This document shows positions 1-8,157 of a stretch of 64,000 bases of DNA, in pieces (position 1 is the stretch's first letter; the number at the start of each line of letters is the position of its first letter). Where the stretch lies: assembly GCF_001426745.1 (NCBI RefSeq), contig NZ_LMFI01000001.1, forward strand, positions 310,001-374,000, in the 5' to 3' direction. Below the pieces are notes generated by a model. That model saw nothing but the letters and a program-made list of their open reading frames with translations, was not told the origin of the DNA and did not search any database. The DNA is from Nocardioides sp. Root140. GTDB lineage: Bacteria; Actinomycetota; Actinomycetes; Propionibacteriales; Nocardioidaceae. A program made the translations under genes and the position numbers.

Positions 1-1053
1 GGCGGCTCGATCCGCCAGCCCGGTGCGGTCACCGGCACCGTCGGCGTGAAGCCGACGTACGGCGGGGTGTCGCGCTACGGCCTCGTGGCGATGGCCAACT
101 CACTCGACCAGGCCGGCCCGGTCTCGCGCACCGTGCTCGACTCTGCCCTGCTGCACGAGGTGATCGGCGGTCACGACCCGCGCGACTCCACCTCGATCAA
201 GGAGCCGGTGGGTGCGCTCGCCGAGGCCGCCCGTCAGGGTGCGTCCGGAGACCTGAGTGGGCTCCGCGTCGGCGTCATCAAGGAGCTCGGAGGCGAGGGC
301 TACCAGGCAGGCGTCGAGGCCAGCTTCCGGGAGTCGCTCGACCTGCTCGTCTCGGCCGGCGCCGAGCTGGTGGAGGTCTCCTGCCCGAGTTTCGTGCACG
401 CCTTGGCGGCGTACTACCTGATCATGCCGTCGGAGGCGTCCTCCAACCTGGCGAAGTTCGACGCGATGCGTTACGGCCTGCGGGTCGTGCCCGACGGCGA
501 CCCGTCGGCCGAGGACGTCATGCGCGCCTCGCGTGATGCCGGGTTCGGCGACGAGGTCAAGCGCCGCATCATCCTCGGCACCTACGCCCTGTCGAGCGGC
601 TACTACGACGCCTACTACGGCCAGGCGCAGAAGGTGCGCACGCTGATCAGCCGCGACTTCGAGGCCGCGTTCGAGAAGGCCGACGTGCTGGTCTCGCCGA
701 CCGCGCCGACCACGGCGTTCAAGCTGGGGGAGAAGCTCGACGACCCGCTGGCGATGTACCTCAACGACCTCGCCACGATCCCCGCCAACCTGGCCGGGGT
801 CCCGGGCATCTCGCTGCCCAGCGGCCTGGCCTCCGAGGACGGCCTGCCCGCCGGGTTCCAGGTGCTGGCACCGGCCCTGGCCGACGACCGGCTCTACCGC
901 GTGGGTGCTGCCCTCGAGACGTTGCTGGAGAAGAAGTGGGGCGGCCCGTTGCTGGCGCAGGCCCCCAGTCTCGACACGGGTCCCGGTGGTCGAGTAGGGC
1001 GCTCTGCGCCCGTATCGAGACCTCCCTACTCGACCACCGGAGAAATGGCATGA
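1..1053 (+). CDS. gatA: Glutamyl-tRNA(Gln)/aspartyl-tRNA(Asn) amidotransferase subunit A, 5' truncated by window
   Basis: This is the C-terminal 350 residues of the amidase subunit of GatCAB, which releases ammonia from glutamine to amidate misacylated Glu-tRNA(Gln) or Asp-tRNA(Asn). The reading frame is open from base 1 and starts with the amidase-signature motif GGSIRQP; its serine codon (bases 7-9) is the nucleophile position of the family. The catalytic lysine lies upstream of the window. A GTG at 46 is internal and not the real start. The stop overlaps the gatB start as ATGA, so the two are co-transcribed and probably translationally coupled. The last 23 or so residues are encoded by a palindromic repeat (985-1038) and look unlike the normal GatA end, so the C-terminus has probably been extended by the repeat. 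Confidence 0.95.
   Translation, partial: GGSIRQPGAVTGTVGVKPTYGGVSRYGLVAMANSLDQAGPVSRTVLDSALLHEVIGGHDPRDSTSIKEPVGALAEAARQGASGDLSGLRVGVIKELGGEGYQAGVEASFRESLDLLVSAGAELVEVSCPSFVHALAAYYLIMPSEASSNLAKFDAMRYGLRVVPDGDPSAEDVMRASRDAGFGDEVKRRIILGTYALSSGYYDAYYGQAQKVRTLISRDFEAAFEKADVLVSPTAPTTAFKLGEKLDDPLAMYLNDLATIPANLAGVPGISLPSGLASEDGLPAGFQVLAPALADDRLYRVGAALETLLEKKWGGPLLAQAPSLDTGPGGRVGRSAPVSRPPYSTTGEMA
985..1038. repeat. REP-like nested palindrome inside the gatA 3' end
   Basis: Two perfectly complementary 15-bp arms, GGTGGTCGAGTAGGG at 985-999 and its complement at 1024-1038, enclose a second perfect hairpin (GGGCGC at 997-1002, GCGCCC at 1006-1011) and a TATCGAGACC segment. Elements pairing GGTCGAGTA with TATCGAGACC recur between genes in many actinobacterial chromosomes (my recollection of the family). 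Here it lies inside coding sequence and ends just before the gatB start. Confidence 0.75.
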
Positions 1054-2549
1054 GCACCGACACGTTGCTGTCCTTCGAGGAGTCCCTCGAGAAGTTCGAC
1101 CCGGCGATGGGCCTCGAGGTCCACGTCGAGCTGAACACCAACACCAAGATGTTCTGCGGCTGCCCGGCCGTGTTCGGCGGAGAGCCCAACAGCCAGGTCT
1201 GCCCGACCTGCCTGGGCCTGCCCGGCGCGATGCCGGTGGTCAACGCCAAGGCCGTCGAGTCGGCGATGCGCATCGGCCTCGCGCTGAACTGCGAGATCGC
1301 CGAGTGGTGCCGCTTCGCGCGCAAGAACTACTTCTACCCGGACATGCCGAAGAACTTCCAGACCTCGCAGTACGACGAGCCGATCGCGTTCGAGGGCTAC
1401 CTCGACGTCGAGCTCGAGGGGGGCGAGATCGTGCGCGTCGAGATCGAGCGCGCCCACATGGAGGAGGACACCGGCAAGTCGCTGCACGTCGGTGGAGCCA
1501 CCGGGCGCATCCACGGCGCCGACCACTCGCTGGTCGACTACAACCGGGCCGGCATCCCCCTGATCGAGATCGTCACCAAGCCGATCATGGGCTCACGGGA
1601 GAAGGCCCCCGAGGTGGCCAAGGCGTACGTCGCGCAGCTGCGTGAGCTGATCGTGGCCCTGGGTGTCTCCGATGCCCGCATGGACCAGGGCTCGATCCGC
1701 GCCGACGTGAACCTGTCGCTGGCCCCGGTCGGCACCGGCTCGCTCGGCACCCGCACCGAGACGAAGAACGTGAACTCGCTGCGCTCGGTCGAGCGTGCGG
1801 TCCGCTACGAGATGCAGCGTCACGCCGCGATCCTCGACGGGGGTGGCTCGATCCTGCAGGAGACCCGGCACTGGCACGAGGACACCGGCGTCACGACCAG
1901 CGGTCGCCCGAAGTCCGACGCCGACGACTACCGCTACTTCCCCGAGCCCGACCTGGTGCCGGTGGCGCCGTCGCGTGAGTGGGTCGAGGAGCTCAAGGGC
2001 ACCCTGCCCGAGCTGCCCCGCGAGAAGCGCGGCCGCCTGCAGAAGGAGTGGGGCTTCTCCGACCTCGAGATGCGCGACACCGTCGGTGCCGGAGCGCTCG
2101 GGCTGGTCGAGGAGACCATCGCCGCCGGTGCCTCACCGCAGTCGGCGCGCAAGTGGTGGCTCTCCGAGCTGGCCCGCCGTGCCAATGACTCGGGCCAGGA
2201 GATCGCCGATCTGGGCGTGACACCTGCCGACGTTGCCGCCGTACAAGCCCTGGTGGACGCCGGCTCGCTCAACGACAAGCTGGCCCGCCAGGTCTTCGAC
2301 GGCCTGATCGCCGGCGAGGGCACCCCCGCCGAGATCGTCGCCGCCCGTGGCCTCGCCATCGTCTCCGACGACGGTGCCCTGGGTGCCGCCGTCGACAAGG
2401 CGATCGAGGCCAACCCCGACGTCGCCGACAAGATCCGCGACGGCAAGGTCGCCGCCGCCGGTGCCCTCATCGGCGCGGTGATGAAGGAGATGCGCGGTCA
2501 GGCCGACGCCGGCCGGGTCCGCGAGCTCATCATCGAAAAGCTCACCTGA
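1050..2549 (+). CDS. gatB: Glutamyl-tRNA(Gln)/aspartyl-tRNA(Asn) amidotransferase subunit B
   Basis: This is the tRNA-binding and kinase-like subunit of GatCAB, which activates the misacylated tRNA before transamidation. The 499-residue product begins [12 protein letters not shown], followed by the family signature [18 protein letters not shown] and [11 protein letters not shown], with the C-terminal helical/YqeY-like tail. The length is normal. The frame is open further upstream to 936, but the ATG at 1050 is chosen because it gives the usual N-terminus and forms an ATGA overlap with gatA. Immediately after the stop lies an array of AACCGTGG repeats. Confidence 0.97.
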   Translation: MSTDTLLSFEESLEKFDPAMGLEVHVELNTNTKMFCGCPAVFGGEPNSQVCPTCLGLPGAMPVVNAKAVESAMRIGLALNCEIAEWCRFARKNYFYPDMPKNFQTSQYDEPIAFEGYLDVELEGGEIVRVEIERAHMEEDTGKSLHVGGATGRIHGADHSLVDYNRAGIPLIEIVTKPIMGSREKAPEVAKAYVAQLRELIVALGVSDARMDQGSIRADVNLSLAPVGTGSLGTRTETKNVNSLRSVERAVRYEMQRHAAILDGGGSILQETRHWHEDTGVTTSGRPKSDADDYRYFPEPDLVPVAPSREWVEELKGTLPELPREKRGRLQKEWGFSDLEMRDTVGAGALGLVEETIAAGASPQSARKWWLSELARRANDSGQEIADLGVTPADVAAVQALVDAGSLNDKLARQVFDGLIAGEGTPAEIVAARGLAIVSDDGALGAAVDKAIEANPDVADKIRDGKVAAAGALIGAVMKEMRGQADAGRVRELIIEKLT

Positions 2550-2611
2550 CCAACCGTGGGTTCTTGATGCGCGAACCGTGCATCCTTGCGTCGCCAACCG
2601 TGGGTTCTTGA
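2550..2611 (+). repeat. Array of AACCGTGG-type intergenic repeats, left part
   Basis: Three units of about 22 bp follow the gatB stop: CCAACCGTGGGTTCTTGA at 2550-2567, a diverged GAACCGTGCATCCTTGCG at 2573-2590, and again CCAACCGTGGGTTCTTGA at 2594-2611. The same unit recurs at 3575-3638, 25671-25800 and 59789-59853. The third unit is the left arm of a hairpin whose right arm (3575-3592) is now separated from it by an insertion element. Confidence 0.85.
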
Positions 2612-2702
2612 TTTCAGGCTCTTCACAATCGAGGGTGTAGTTGGGGTCGGAAGCCGCCGAAGAGCCCAAAAATAGCCCCGGTGCGAGGGTCGGCCCGCGT
2701 GC

Positions 2703-2708
2703 TATGTT
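2703..2708 (+). promoter_or_regulatory. -10 hexamer for a leaderless DinB transcript
   Basis: TATGTT ends six bases before the ATG at 2715, the geometry expected for an actinobacterial leaderless mRNA starting at the start codon. It lies inside the insertion element, so the passenger carries its own promoter. Confidence 0.5.
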
Positions 2709-2714
2709 CCGGCC

Positions 2715-3224
2715 ATGACTAGACCGGGTGAGATCCTCGGCAGCGTGGTCGCCGCCAGCGAGCGCGAGCAGCTCGAGACGTTCCTGGATTATCTGCGCGA
2801 CGCCGTCGTGCGCAAGGCCCGCGGGGTGTCGGAGGAGGACGCGCGGCGCAGCCCGGTGCCGACCGGCACCAACCTCGGCGGCCTGATCAAACACCTGCGG
2901 TGGGTGGAACTGGGCGGGTTCGCCGAGCAGATCGGGCAGATCCCCGCCGCGGAGCTGCCCACGCCGCCGTGGACCGACGCAGACCCGGAGGCCGACCTGC
3001 GGCTGGAGCCGAACGAGAAGCTCGACGACGTCATCGCCGCCTACCAGGCGGAGTGCGACCGCTCCCGCGAGATCGCCGCCCAGCACAACCTCGACTACGC
3101 CGTCATCACACCGCGGGGCAGGGAACTGACGTGGATGTACCTGCACGTGATCGTGGAGACCGCCCGGCACGCGGGCCACGCGGACATCCTGCGCGAGATG
3201 ATCGACGGCAGCGTCGGCGACTGA
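2715..3224 (+). CDS. DinB-family (DUF664, mycothiol-transferase-like) protein
   Basis: This 169-residue helical protein belongs to the DinB/DUF664 superfamily, whose members are metal-dependent thiol transferases or of unknown function. Visible features are the N-terminal REQLETFLDYLRDAVV helix, the histidine in LGGLIKHLRWVE, and the C-terminal MYLHVIVETARHAGHADILRE, which supplies the usual histidine pair of the metal site. Length is typical. No Shine-Dalgarno sequence precedes the ATG; a TATGTT box lies six bases upstream instead. The gene sits entirely inside an ISL3-type element, so it was probably carried in as a passenger. Its substrate cannot be told from sequence. A role in thiol-dependent detoxification would fit the family but is inference. 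Confidence 0.85.
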   Translation: MTRPGEILGSVVAASEREQLETFLDYLRDAVVRKARGVSEEDARRSPVPTGTNLGGLIKHLRWVELGGFAEQIGQIPAAELPTPPWTDADPEADLRLEPNEKLDDVIAAYQAECDRSREIAAQHNLDYAVITPRGRELTWMYLHVIVETARHAGHADILREMIDGSVGD

Positions 3225-3275
3225 CGGCTCGCGGCGCGTCGTCGGTCCGTGTTCCGGGTCGTCGGAGGCGGCGTT

Positions 3276-3509
3276 ACAACGGTATCGACGGAGGCTGACC
3301 TCCAACACCGTGGGCCGCCACCCGAACGGCTCGTGCGCCAACCGCCGGACCACCGTGTCCCTGGCCGCGCCAGGGCATCCGCAGCGACGACACCATCTGT
3401 CGGGCTCGACAACCCGGCACCGGAGAATCGCCCGATCGGGCTCCAGCCGCTGCCCGAGCACTTCGAGCCCGAGATCATGGTCACCCCCATCCTCGGGAGA
3501 CCTCGACCC
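3276..3509 (-). pseudogene. ISL3-family transposase remnant, N-terminal zinc finger only
   Basis: The minus-strand frame encodes LGQRLEPDRAILRCRV, a CRRCGC zinc-binding cluster, RRLAHEPFGWRPT and RRYRC. This is the N-terminal DNA-binding region of ISL3-family transposases. Homology stops abruptly after RRYRC near 3276, and the downstream frame runs into the DinB gene antisense, so the helix-turn-helix and DDE catalytic domains are gone. About 62-78 residues remain of a protein usually above 400. The remnant is close to one terminal repeat, in the expected position for the transposase 5' end. The exact start cannot be fixed; a stop lies just beyond 3509. Confidence 0.75.
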
Positions 3510-3574
3510 CTACCCGGCCACCGACGCGCCGACCGGACTACACCCTCAACTGCGAAGAGCCTGATTTCAGCACA

Positions 3575-3638
3575 TCAAGAACTCACGGTTGGGCGCGCAA
3601 CAACCCACGGTTCGCGCATCAAAAGCACGCGGCTCGCG
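3575..3638 (-). repeat. Array of AACCGTGG-type repeats, right part
   Basis: Reverse-oriented units: the complement of CCAACCGTGAGTTCTTGA at 3575-3592 (17 of 18 identical to the arm at 2594-2611), then AACCCACGGTTCGCG around 3601-3615 and a diverged copy at 3618-3638 that abuts the stop of the sugar dehydrogenase gene. Before the insertion these units would have lain between the convergent gatB and dehydrogenase genes. Confidence 0.8.
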
Positions 3639-4784
3639 TCAGGAGGGGGAGACGACGAGGATGCGGTCGTCGGCCTCGGCCGGATCACCGCGACCGTCAC
3701 GGTTGGACGTGGTCAGCCACAGGTTGCCGTCGGGAGCGAGTACGACGGTGCGCAGCCGGCCGTACTTCCCGACGAAGAAGTCGGTCGGGTCGCTCGCGAC
3801 ACCGTCCTCGACCTTCACCCGCCACAGGCGTTCACCGCGCAGCGAGGCCATCCACAAGAAGCCGTCCGCCCAGGCCAGTCCGGACGGTGAGGCGTCACTG
3901 GTGCGCCAGACCACCTGCGGGTCGGTGTAGTCGGGGGCGCCGCCGGATCCCTCGAAGAGCGGCCAGCCGTAGTTGGCGCCCTTCTCGATCCGGTTCAGCT
4001 CGTCGAAGGCCTGGGAGCCGAACTCACTGGCCCACAGCTGCCGATCGGAGTCGAAGGCCAGACCCTGCACGTTGCGGTGCCCGGTCGACCAGATCGGCGA
4101 CGACGGGTCGGGGTTGCCCGGCGCCGGCTTGCCCTCGGGGGTGATCCGCAGGATCTTGCCGCCCAGTGCGTCCGGGTCCTGCGCCATGTCCTGGTCGCCG
4201 GTCTCGCCCGTGGAGACGTAGAGGTTGCCGTCGGGCCCGAACACCAGGCGGCCGCCGTCGTGGATGAACCCGTTCGGGATGCCGGTCAGGATCGGCTCGG
4301 TCGCTCCCAGCGTGCTCCCGTCGTACGACGCCCGCACCACCCTGTTGTCCGTCGGGGTCGAGACGTAGAAGTACAACGTGGAGTCGGTGGCGAAGTCGGG
4401 GGAGACCGCGACCCCGAGCAGCCCGGCCTCCTCACGTGGATCGGCCTCGTCGATCACGCCGATCTCACGGGTGCGGCCACTCGAGACCACCAGGACCCGC
4501 CGGGAGTCACGCTCGGTGACGACGGCGTCGCCGTTCGGCAGGAAGTCCAGGCCCCACGGGGCCTCCAGCCCGGTCGCGACCGTGTCGACGACGCGGACCC
4601 CGTCCGCCGACGCGGAGGGACGGGGCTTGCCGGTGAGCACGGGATCCGTCGGACCAGTCCCGGTCGATCCGTCGCCCGAAGGCTGGGCCGGCACCTGTGG
4701 CGTCGACTGCGGGTCGCCGTCGTCCTCGGAGGAACAGGCGGTCAACGCCACCGAAACCATCAGGAGCGACGCCACCAGCCTCAT
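3639..4784 (-). CDS. PQQ-dependent sugar dehydrogenase (glucose/sorbosone dehydrogenase fold), lipoprotein
   Basis: This is an exported beta-propeller protein of the soluble glucose dehydrogenase / GSDH family, predicted to oxidise sugars or related alcohols outside the membrane with PQQ or a related cofactor. The 381 residues start with a lipoprotein signal (MRLVASLLMVSVALTAC; lipid-modified Cys17), then a Ser/Thr/Pro linker, then the domain with ATGLEAPWGLDFLPNGDAVV, FIHDGGRLVFGPDGNLYVSTG, HRNVQGLAF and NYGWPLFEG, all typical of the family. No PQQ synthesis genes are in the window, and many actinobacterial members have no proven cofactor. A TACAGT box lies eight bases upstream of the start. 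Its 3' end meets the repeat array at 3638. Confidence 0.88.
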   Translation of the reverse strand: MRLVASLLMVSVALTACSSEDDGDPQSTPQVPAQPSGDGSTGTGPTDPVLTGKPRPSASADGVRVVDTVATGLEAPWGLDFLPNGDAVVTERDSRRVLVVSSGRTREIGVIDEADPREEAGLLGVAVSPDFATDSTLYFYVSTPTDNRVVRASYDGSTLGATEPILTGIPNGFIHDGGRLVFGPDGNLYVSTGETGDQDMAQDPDALGGKILRITPEGKPAPGNPDPSSPIWSTGHRNVQGLAFDSDRQLWASEFGSQAFDELNRIEKGANYGWPLFEGSGGAPDYTDPQVVWRTSDASPSGLAWADGFLWMASLRGERLWRVKVEDGVASDPTDFFVGKYGRLRTVVLAPDGNLWLTTSNRDGRGDPAEADDRILVVSPS

Positions 4785-4827
4785 GTCAGAAGACTGTAGG
4801 GCACCACGGTGAGGCCCGGGCCGGGGG

Positions 4828-5754
4828 TCAGCGCACCCGGTCGAGGAACTCCAGGAGCAGTTCGTGGAAGCGCTCCGGCTGCTCCATCGCGATGAAGTGG
4901 CTGCCGACGAGTTCGACGTACGTCGCCCCCTCGATGCGCTCCGCGGCGCTGGCCATGTCGCGTGGGCCGGCGAGCAGGTCCCACTTGGCGGCGACGAACG
5001 CGGTCGGCACGTCGATCCGACTGAGCGAGACCCGGCCGTGAGCGGCCGTGGTGAGCGCGAGGTGGAAGTACCAGTCGATCGGCGTGGTGAGGTATTCGCG
5101 GATCGCCTTCGCCGCGAGCTCCGGGTCGGCGACCGGGAACATGAAGCCGCTGTGGCTGACCAGGCTCACTGCCTTCTGCCCGATCGGCAGCCGCTTGGCG
5201 ATCGGCGTGATCGCCTTGCCCGTTGCGGCGACCACGCGCGCCAGGTTGACCGTCAGGGCGCGCGCCACAGGCTTGGGAAGGTGCAGAGGAGCCAGCATCG
5301 TCGAGAAGGTCGCCCCGGGCACACCGGCGTACGCGAACAGCCCCGACACCCGCTCCGGGTGGCGTACGGCGAGCTCGAACATCGTGTTCACGCCCATCGA
5401 CCAGCCCAGCAGCACGGCCTTGTCGAGGCCGACGTGGTCCATCACCGCGACGGCGTCCTCGACGAAATGCTCAATGCCGACGTGCTTGCGGTCGGCGGGA
5501 CGTGCGGAGCCGCCGGTGCCGCGGTGGTTCCAGGACACGACGCGTACGCCGGACCCGGGCCGCAGCAACGACGGCGTGGTCCACGGGTTGGTGCCCAGGC
5601 CGTTGCAGAGCACGACCGTCGGGCCGTCGATCAGGCAGTCGGGGTCGTTGGTCCAGGCGCGCAGGAGCGTGCCGTCCGCGGACTCGACGTCGAAGAAGTA
5701 GACCGACGGGGTCGCGCTGTCGATCGTGCTTTCAGGTTGGGCGATGGCAGCCAT
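4828..5754 (-). CDS. Alpha/beta-fold hydrolase
   Basis: This is a cytoplasmic alpha/beta hydrolase of 308 residues and unknown substrate. The nucleophile elbow is GWSMG (Ser119), the oxyanion region is CNGLGTNPWTTPSLL, and the acid and histidine are most likely the Asp in AAKWDLLAGP and the His in LVGSHFIAMEQPERF. There is no signal peptide. Related proteins are annotated as esterases, epoxide-hydrolase-like enzymes or fatty-acid-related hydrolases in actinobacteria, and nothing here separates them. The gene follows the sugar dehydrogenase on the same strand by 43 bases in reverse order, but no functional link is evident. Confidence 0.88.
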   Translation of the reverse strand: MAAIAQPESTIDSATPSVYFFDVESADGTLLRAWTNDPDCLIDGPTVVLCNGLGTNPWTTPSLLRPGSGVRVVSWNHRGTGGSARPADRKHVGIEHFVEDAVAVMDHVGLDKAVLLGWSMGVNTMFELAVRHPERVSGLFAYAGVPGATFSTMLAPLHLPKPVARALTVNLARVVAATGKAITPIAKRLPIGQKAVSLVSHSGFMFPVADPELAAKAIREYLTTPIDWYFHLALTTAAHGRVSLSRIDVPTAFVAAKWDLLAGPRDMASAAERIEGATYVELVGSHFIAMEQPERFHELLLEFLDRVR

Positions 5755-5808
5755 GAGGAGGATTGTTCACCAGGCCGGCCCGCCCGTGCGGGAGATGTGA
5801 CCGAGCCC

Positions 5809-5991
5809 TCAGCCGTGGGCGGCCACGACCCGGGTCGGATAGCGGGCGGCGAAGAACTCATCGACCTCGAGGACTTCGGCGCGGTGCTTCGCCAGGGTGG
5901 TGCAGGCGAGCATGGCGTTGCGGCGGGCGGTGGACTGGGACCGGACGGCCCAGTCGTCAAGCAGGTTCCGGACAGTGCGCAGGGGATTCAT
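5809..5991 (-). CDS. Small uncharacterised protein (60 aa)
   Basis: This short minus-strand frame encodes MNPLRTVRNLLDDWAVRSQS followed by a mostly helical Ala/Arg/Glu-rich segment (RRNAMLACTTLAKHRAEVLEV) and a tail ending VVAAHG. The frame extends upstream to 6189, but the upstream part has the Arg-rich look of non-coding GC-rich sequence, so the ATG at 5991 is preferred. It lies between two minus-strand genes. Similar short helical proteins occur in actinobacteria (my recollection), but I recognise no function. Confidence 0.55.
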   Translation of the reverse strand: MNPLRTVRNLLDDWAVRSQSTARRNAMLACTTLAKHRAEVLEVDEFFAARYPTRVVAAHG

Positions 5992-6104
5992 GATCCGCTC
6001 CAGGCGGCTCGATGGCGGGGACGACTCCCAACCTAGGCCTGCGGGGGCGACCCTTGCGTCAACGTCGTGTGACATCTGGGTGAACGAGCACGCGGCGGGG
6101 ACCT

Positions 6105-6950
6105 TCAGTCCGGCACCGGCTCGTGGAGCTGCGCCCCGGACCGCGTGGCGCCGACACTTGCCGCGATCACGCAGGCCATCGCGACCCATTGCATCGGCTC
6201 CAGGAACTCCTGGAGGACGACGATCGCGGCGAGGGCCGCGGCGGCCGGCTCGAGGCTCATCATGATGCCGAACACGGCCGGGCGCAGGGAGCGCAGGGCG
6301 GCCAGCTCGAGGCTGTAGGGAACCACGGAGCTGAGCATGCCGACGGCGGCGCCGAGCAGGAGGATGTCACCGTGCAGCAGGTCGCCGACGCCACCACTCA
6401 CGACGGCGGGCACCAGCAGTGCGGTCGCCACCGCGCTGGCCACGGCGAGGCCGTCGATGCCCGGCCAGCGTCGACCGGTGCTCGCGCTCAGCAGGATGTA
6501 GGACCCCCACGCGGCGCCCGCGAGCAGGGCGAACAGCACCCCGGCCAGGGTGACCCCGGTCGGCTGGAAGCCGAGCAGCAGCACGCCGGCTGCGGCCAGG
6601 CCGACCCAGACCAGGTCACGCGGCCGCCGGGAGCCGAACACCGCGATGGCCAGCGGTCCGACGAACTCGATCGTCACCGCCAACCCGAGCGGGATGCGCG
6701 CGAACGCCTGGTAGATCGACCAGTTCATCACCCCGAGGCTGAGCCCGAAGCCGAGCACGACCACCCAGTCCTCGCGTGAGCGACCGCGCAGGTCGGGCCG
6801 GGCGATGGCGAGGAACACGAGCGTGCTCGTCACCAGGCGGAGGAAGACCATGGCTGTGGGGTCGATCCGGTCGAACAGGCCCTTGGCCACGGCCGCGCCG
6901 AGCTGCACGGAGAGGATGCCGCCCAGCACCAGCCAGATTGCCCTGCGCAT
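6105..6950 (-). CDS. rhtA: EamA/RhtA-family inner-membrane exporter
   Basis: This 281-residue, ten-helix drug/metabolite transporter most resembles RhtA, the threonine/homoserine exporter of enterobacteria. Shared blocks are GGILSVQLGAAVAKGLFD at the N-terminus, IPLGLAVTIEFVGPLAIAVF, and SSVVPYSLELAALRSLRPAVFGIMMSLEPA near the C-terminus. The frame is open further upstream, but that part overlaps the divergent gene at 6991; the ATG at 6950 begins directly with the first helix. The actual substrate is inferred from family only, so the symbol is a resemblance call. Confidence 0.85.
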   Translation of the reverse strand: MRRAIWLVLGGILSVQLGAAVAKGLFDRIDPTAMVFLRLVTSTLVFLAIARPDLRGRSREDWVVVLGFGLSLGVMNWSIYQAFARIPLGLAVTIEFVGPLAIAVFGSRRPRDLVWVGLAAAGVLLLGFQPTGVTLAGVLFALLAGAAWGSYILLSASTGRRWPGIDGLAVASAVATALLVPAVVSGGVGDLLHGDILLLGAAVGMLSSVVPYSLELAALRSLRPAVFGIMMSLEPAAAALAAIVVLQEFLEPMQWVAMACVIAASVGATRSGAQLHEPVPD

Positions 6951-6978
6951 GCCTCTCCCCTCGAACGTGATCCGGTCG

Positions 6979-6984
6979 TAGGGT
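6979..6984 (+). promoter_or_regulatory. -10 hexamer, leaderless
   Basis: TAGGGT ends six bases before the ATG at 6991, and no Shine-Dalgarno sequence is present. Confidence 0.5.
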
Positions 6985-6990
6985 CGAAGC

Positions 6991-8076
6991 ATGGCATCGA
7001 CAGTGCTCCTCGTCGGAACCCGCAAGGGCCTCTGGATCGGTACGTCGGACGCGGCGCGCGTCGACTGGCAGTGGACCGGTCCCCACTTCGACATGGAGGA
7101 GGTCTACTCCTGCATGGTCGACACACGTGGCGACAACCCGCGTCTCCTGGTGGGTGCCTCGTCGAGCTGGACCGGCCCCCAGGTCTGGCGCTCCGACGAC
7201 CTCGGCGCCTCGTGGCAGGAGACGCCGGGTGGCGCCGTACGCATGCCCGACGACATCGACGCCAGCGTCGAGCGGGTGTGGCAGCTGGTCCCCGGCACCC
7301 AACCGGGTGTCGTGTACGCCGGCACGGAGCCGGGCGCGGTGTTCAGGTCGACCGATGGCGGCGAGTCCTTCGAGCTGCTCCGGGGCCTGTGGAACCACCC
7401 GCACCGCACCCAGTGGGGCGAGGGGTTCGGCGGACAGGCCTTCCACACGATCCTTCCGCACCCAGCCGACCCACAGTCGCTGACCGTCGCCATCTCGACC
7501 GGCGGTGTCTACCAGACCGACGACGGCGGCGAGACCTGGCAGCCCCGCAACGACGGCATCCGGGCCGAGTTCCTGCCCGAGGGGCAGCAGTACCCGGAGT
7601 TCGGCCAGTGCGTGCACAAGGTGGCCCGCCACCCGGACGCACCCGACCGGCTGTTCCTCCAGAACCACGGCGGCGTCTATCGCTCCGACGACCAGGGCGG
7701 CCGCTGGGAGTCCATCGCCGACGGGCTGCCGGCCGACTTCGGGTTCCCGATGGTCGTGCACCCCCACGACCCGGAGACGATCTTCGTCTTCCCGATCCAG
7801 GGCGGCGACGCGCGTTACCCGGTGGACGCGAAGGCGCGGGTCTGGCGCTCCACCGACGCCGGCGCGTCCTGGCAGGAGCTGGGCACCGGCCTGCCCGAGG
7901 GCTTCTTCGTGGCGGTCATGCGCGACGCGATGGACGCCGACAGCCACGATCCGGCGGGCCTCTACTTCGGCGGTCGCAACGGCGGAGTCTTCGCCTCCGC
8001 GGACGCGGGGGAGACCTGGCGCGAGATCGTGCAGAACCTCCCCGACGTGATGGTGGTCCGCGCCGCGACCCTGTGA
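6991..8076 (+). CDS. BNR/Asp-box beta-propeller protein (sialidase/VPS10-like fold)
   Basis: This 361-residue protein is built from Asp-box repeats: RSDDLGASWQE, RSTDGGESFE, QTDDGGETWQP, RSDDQGGRWE, RSTDAGASWQE and ASADAGETWRE, about one per 50-60 residues, as expected for a six- or seven-bladed propeller. It starts MASTVLLVGTRKGLWIG, typical of the cytoplasmic group annotated as 'glycosyl hydrolase, WD40/YVTN/BNR-like'. There is no signal peptide. No catalytic role has been shown for this group, and the glycosidase label should not be taken as activity. It is divergent from the exporter at 6950 with a 40-bp shared control region. Confidence 0.85.
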   Translation: MASTVLLVGTRKGLWIGTSDAARVDWQWTGPHFDMEEVYSCMVDTRGDNPRLLVGASSSWTGPQVWRSDDLGASWQETPGGAVRMPDDIDASVERVWQLVPGTQPGVVYAGTEPGAVFRSTDGGESFELLRGLWNHPHRTQWGEGFGGQAFHTILPHPADPQSLTVAISTGGVYQTDDGGETWQPRNDGIRAEFLPEGQQYPEFGQCVHKVARHPDAPDRLFLQNHGGVYRSDDQGGRWESIADGLPADFGFPMVVHPHDPETIFVFPIQGGDARYPVDAKARVWRSTDAGASWQELGTGLPEGFFVAVMRDAMDADSHDPAGLYFGGRNGGVFASADAGETWREIVQNLPDVMVVRAATL

Positions 8077-8157
8077 GTCCCTCCGCGAAAGGGTCGTGCT
8101 CGCGCGTTCTTTCTGACACGATCCCTTGCGTTGGGAACATGTGTGAGGGGTTGGACG

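Larger units (their letters stand above)
2617..3561. mobile_element. Defective ISL3-type insertion element carrying a DinB gene, 8-bp target duplication
   Basis: The 945-bp element is bounded by imperfect terminal inverted repeats beginning GGCTCTTC (2617-2640 and the complement of 3538-3561; 21 of 24 positions match). It is flanked by identical 8-bp direct repeats TGATTTCA at 2609-2616 and 3562-3569; 8 bp is the duplication size known for the ISL3 family. Inside are an intact DinB-family gene on + and, on -, only the N-terminal zinc-finger part of an ISL3-type transposase. Removing the element and one duplication restores a hairpin of two AACCGTGGGTTCTTGA units. It can no longer transpose by itself unless a related transposase acts in trans. 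This combination was inferred wholly from the sequence. Confidence 0.85.

Noticed and set aside
3249-3890. Plus-strand frame across the insertion-element right end and the dehydrogenase 3' end
   Set aside because: It is antisense to the transposase remnant and the dehydrogenase, crosses the repeat array and has no protein-like features.
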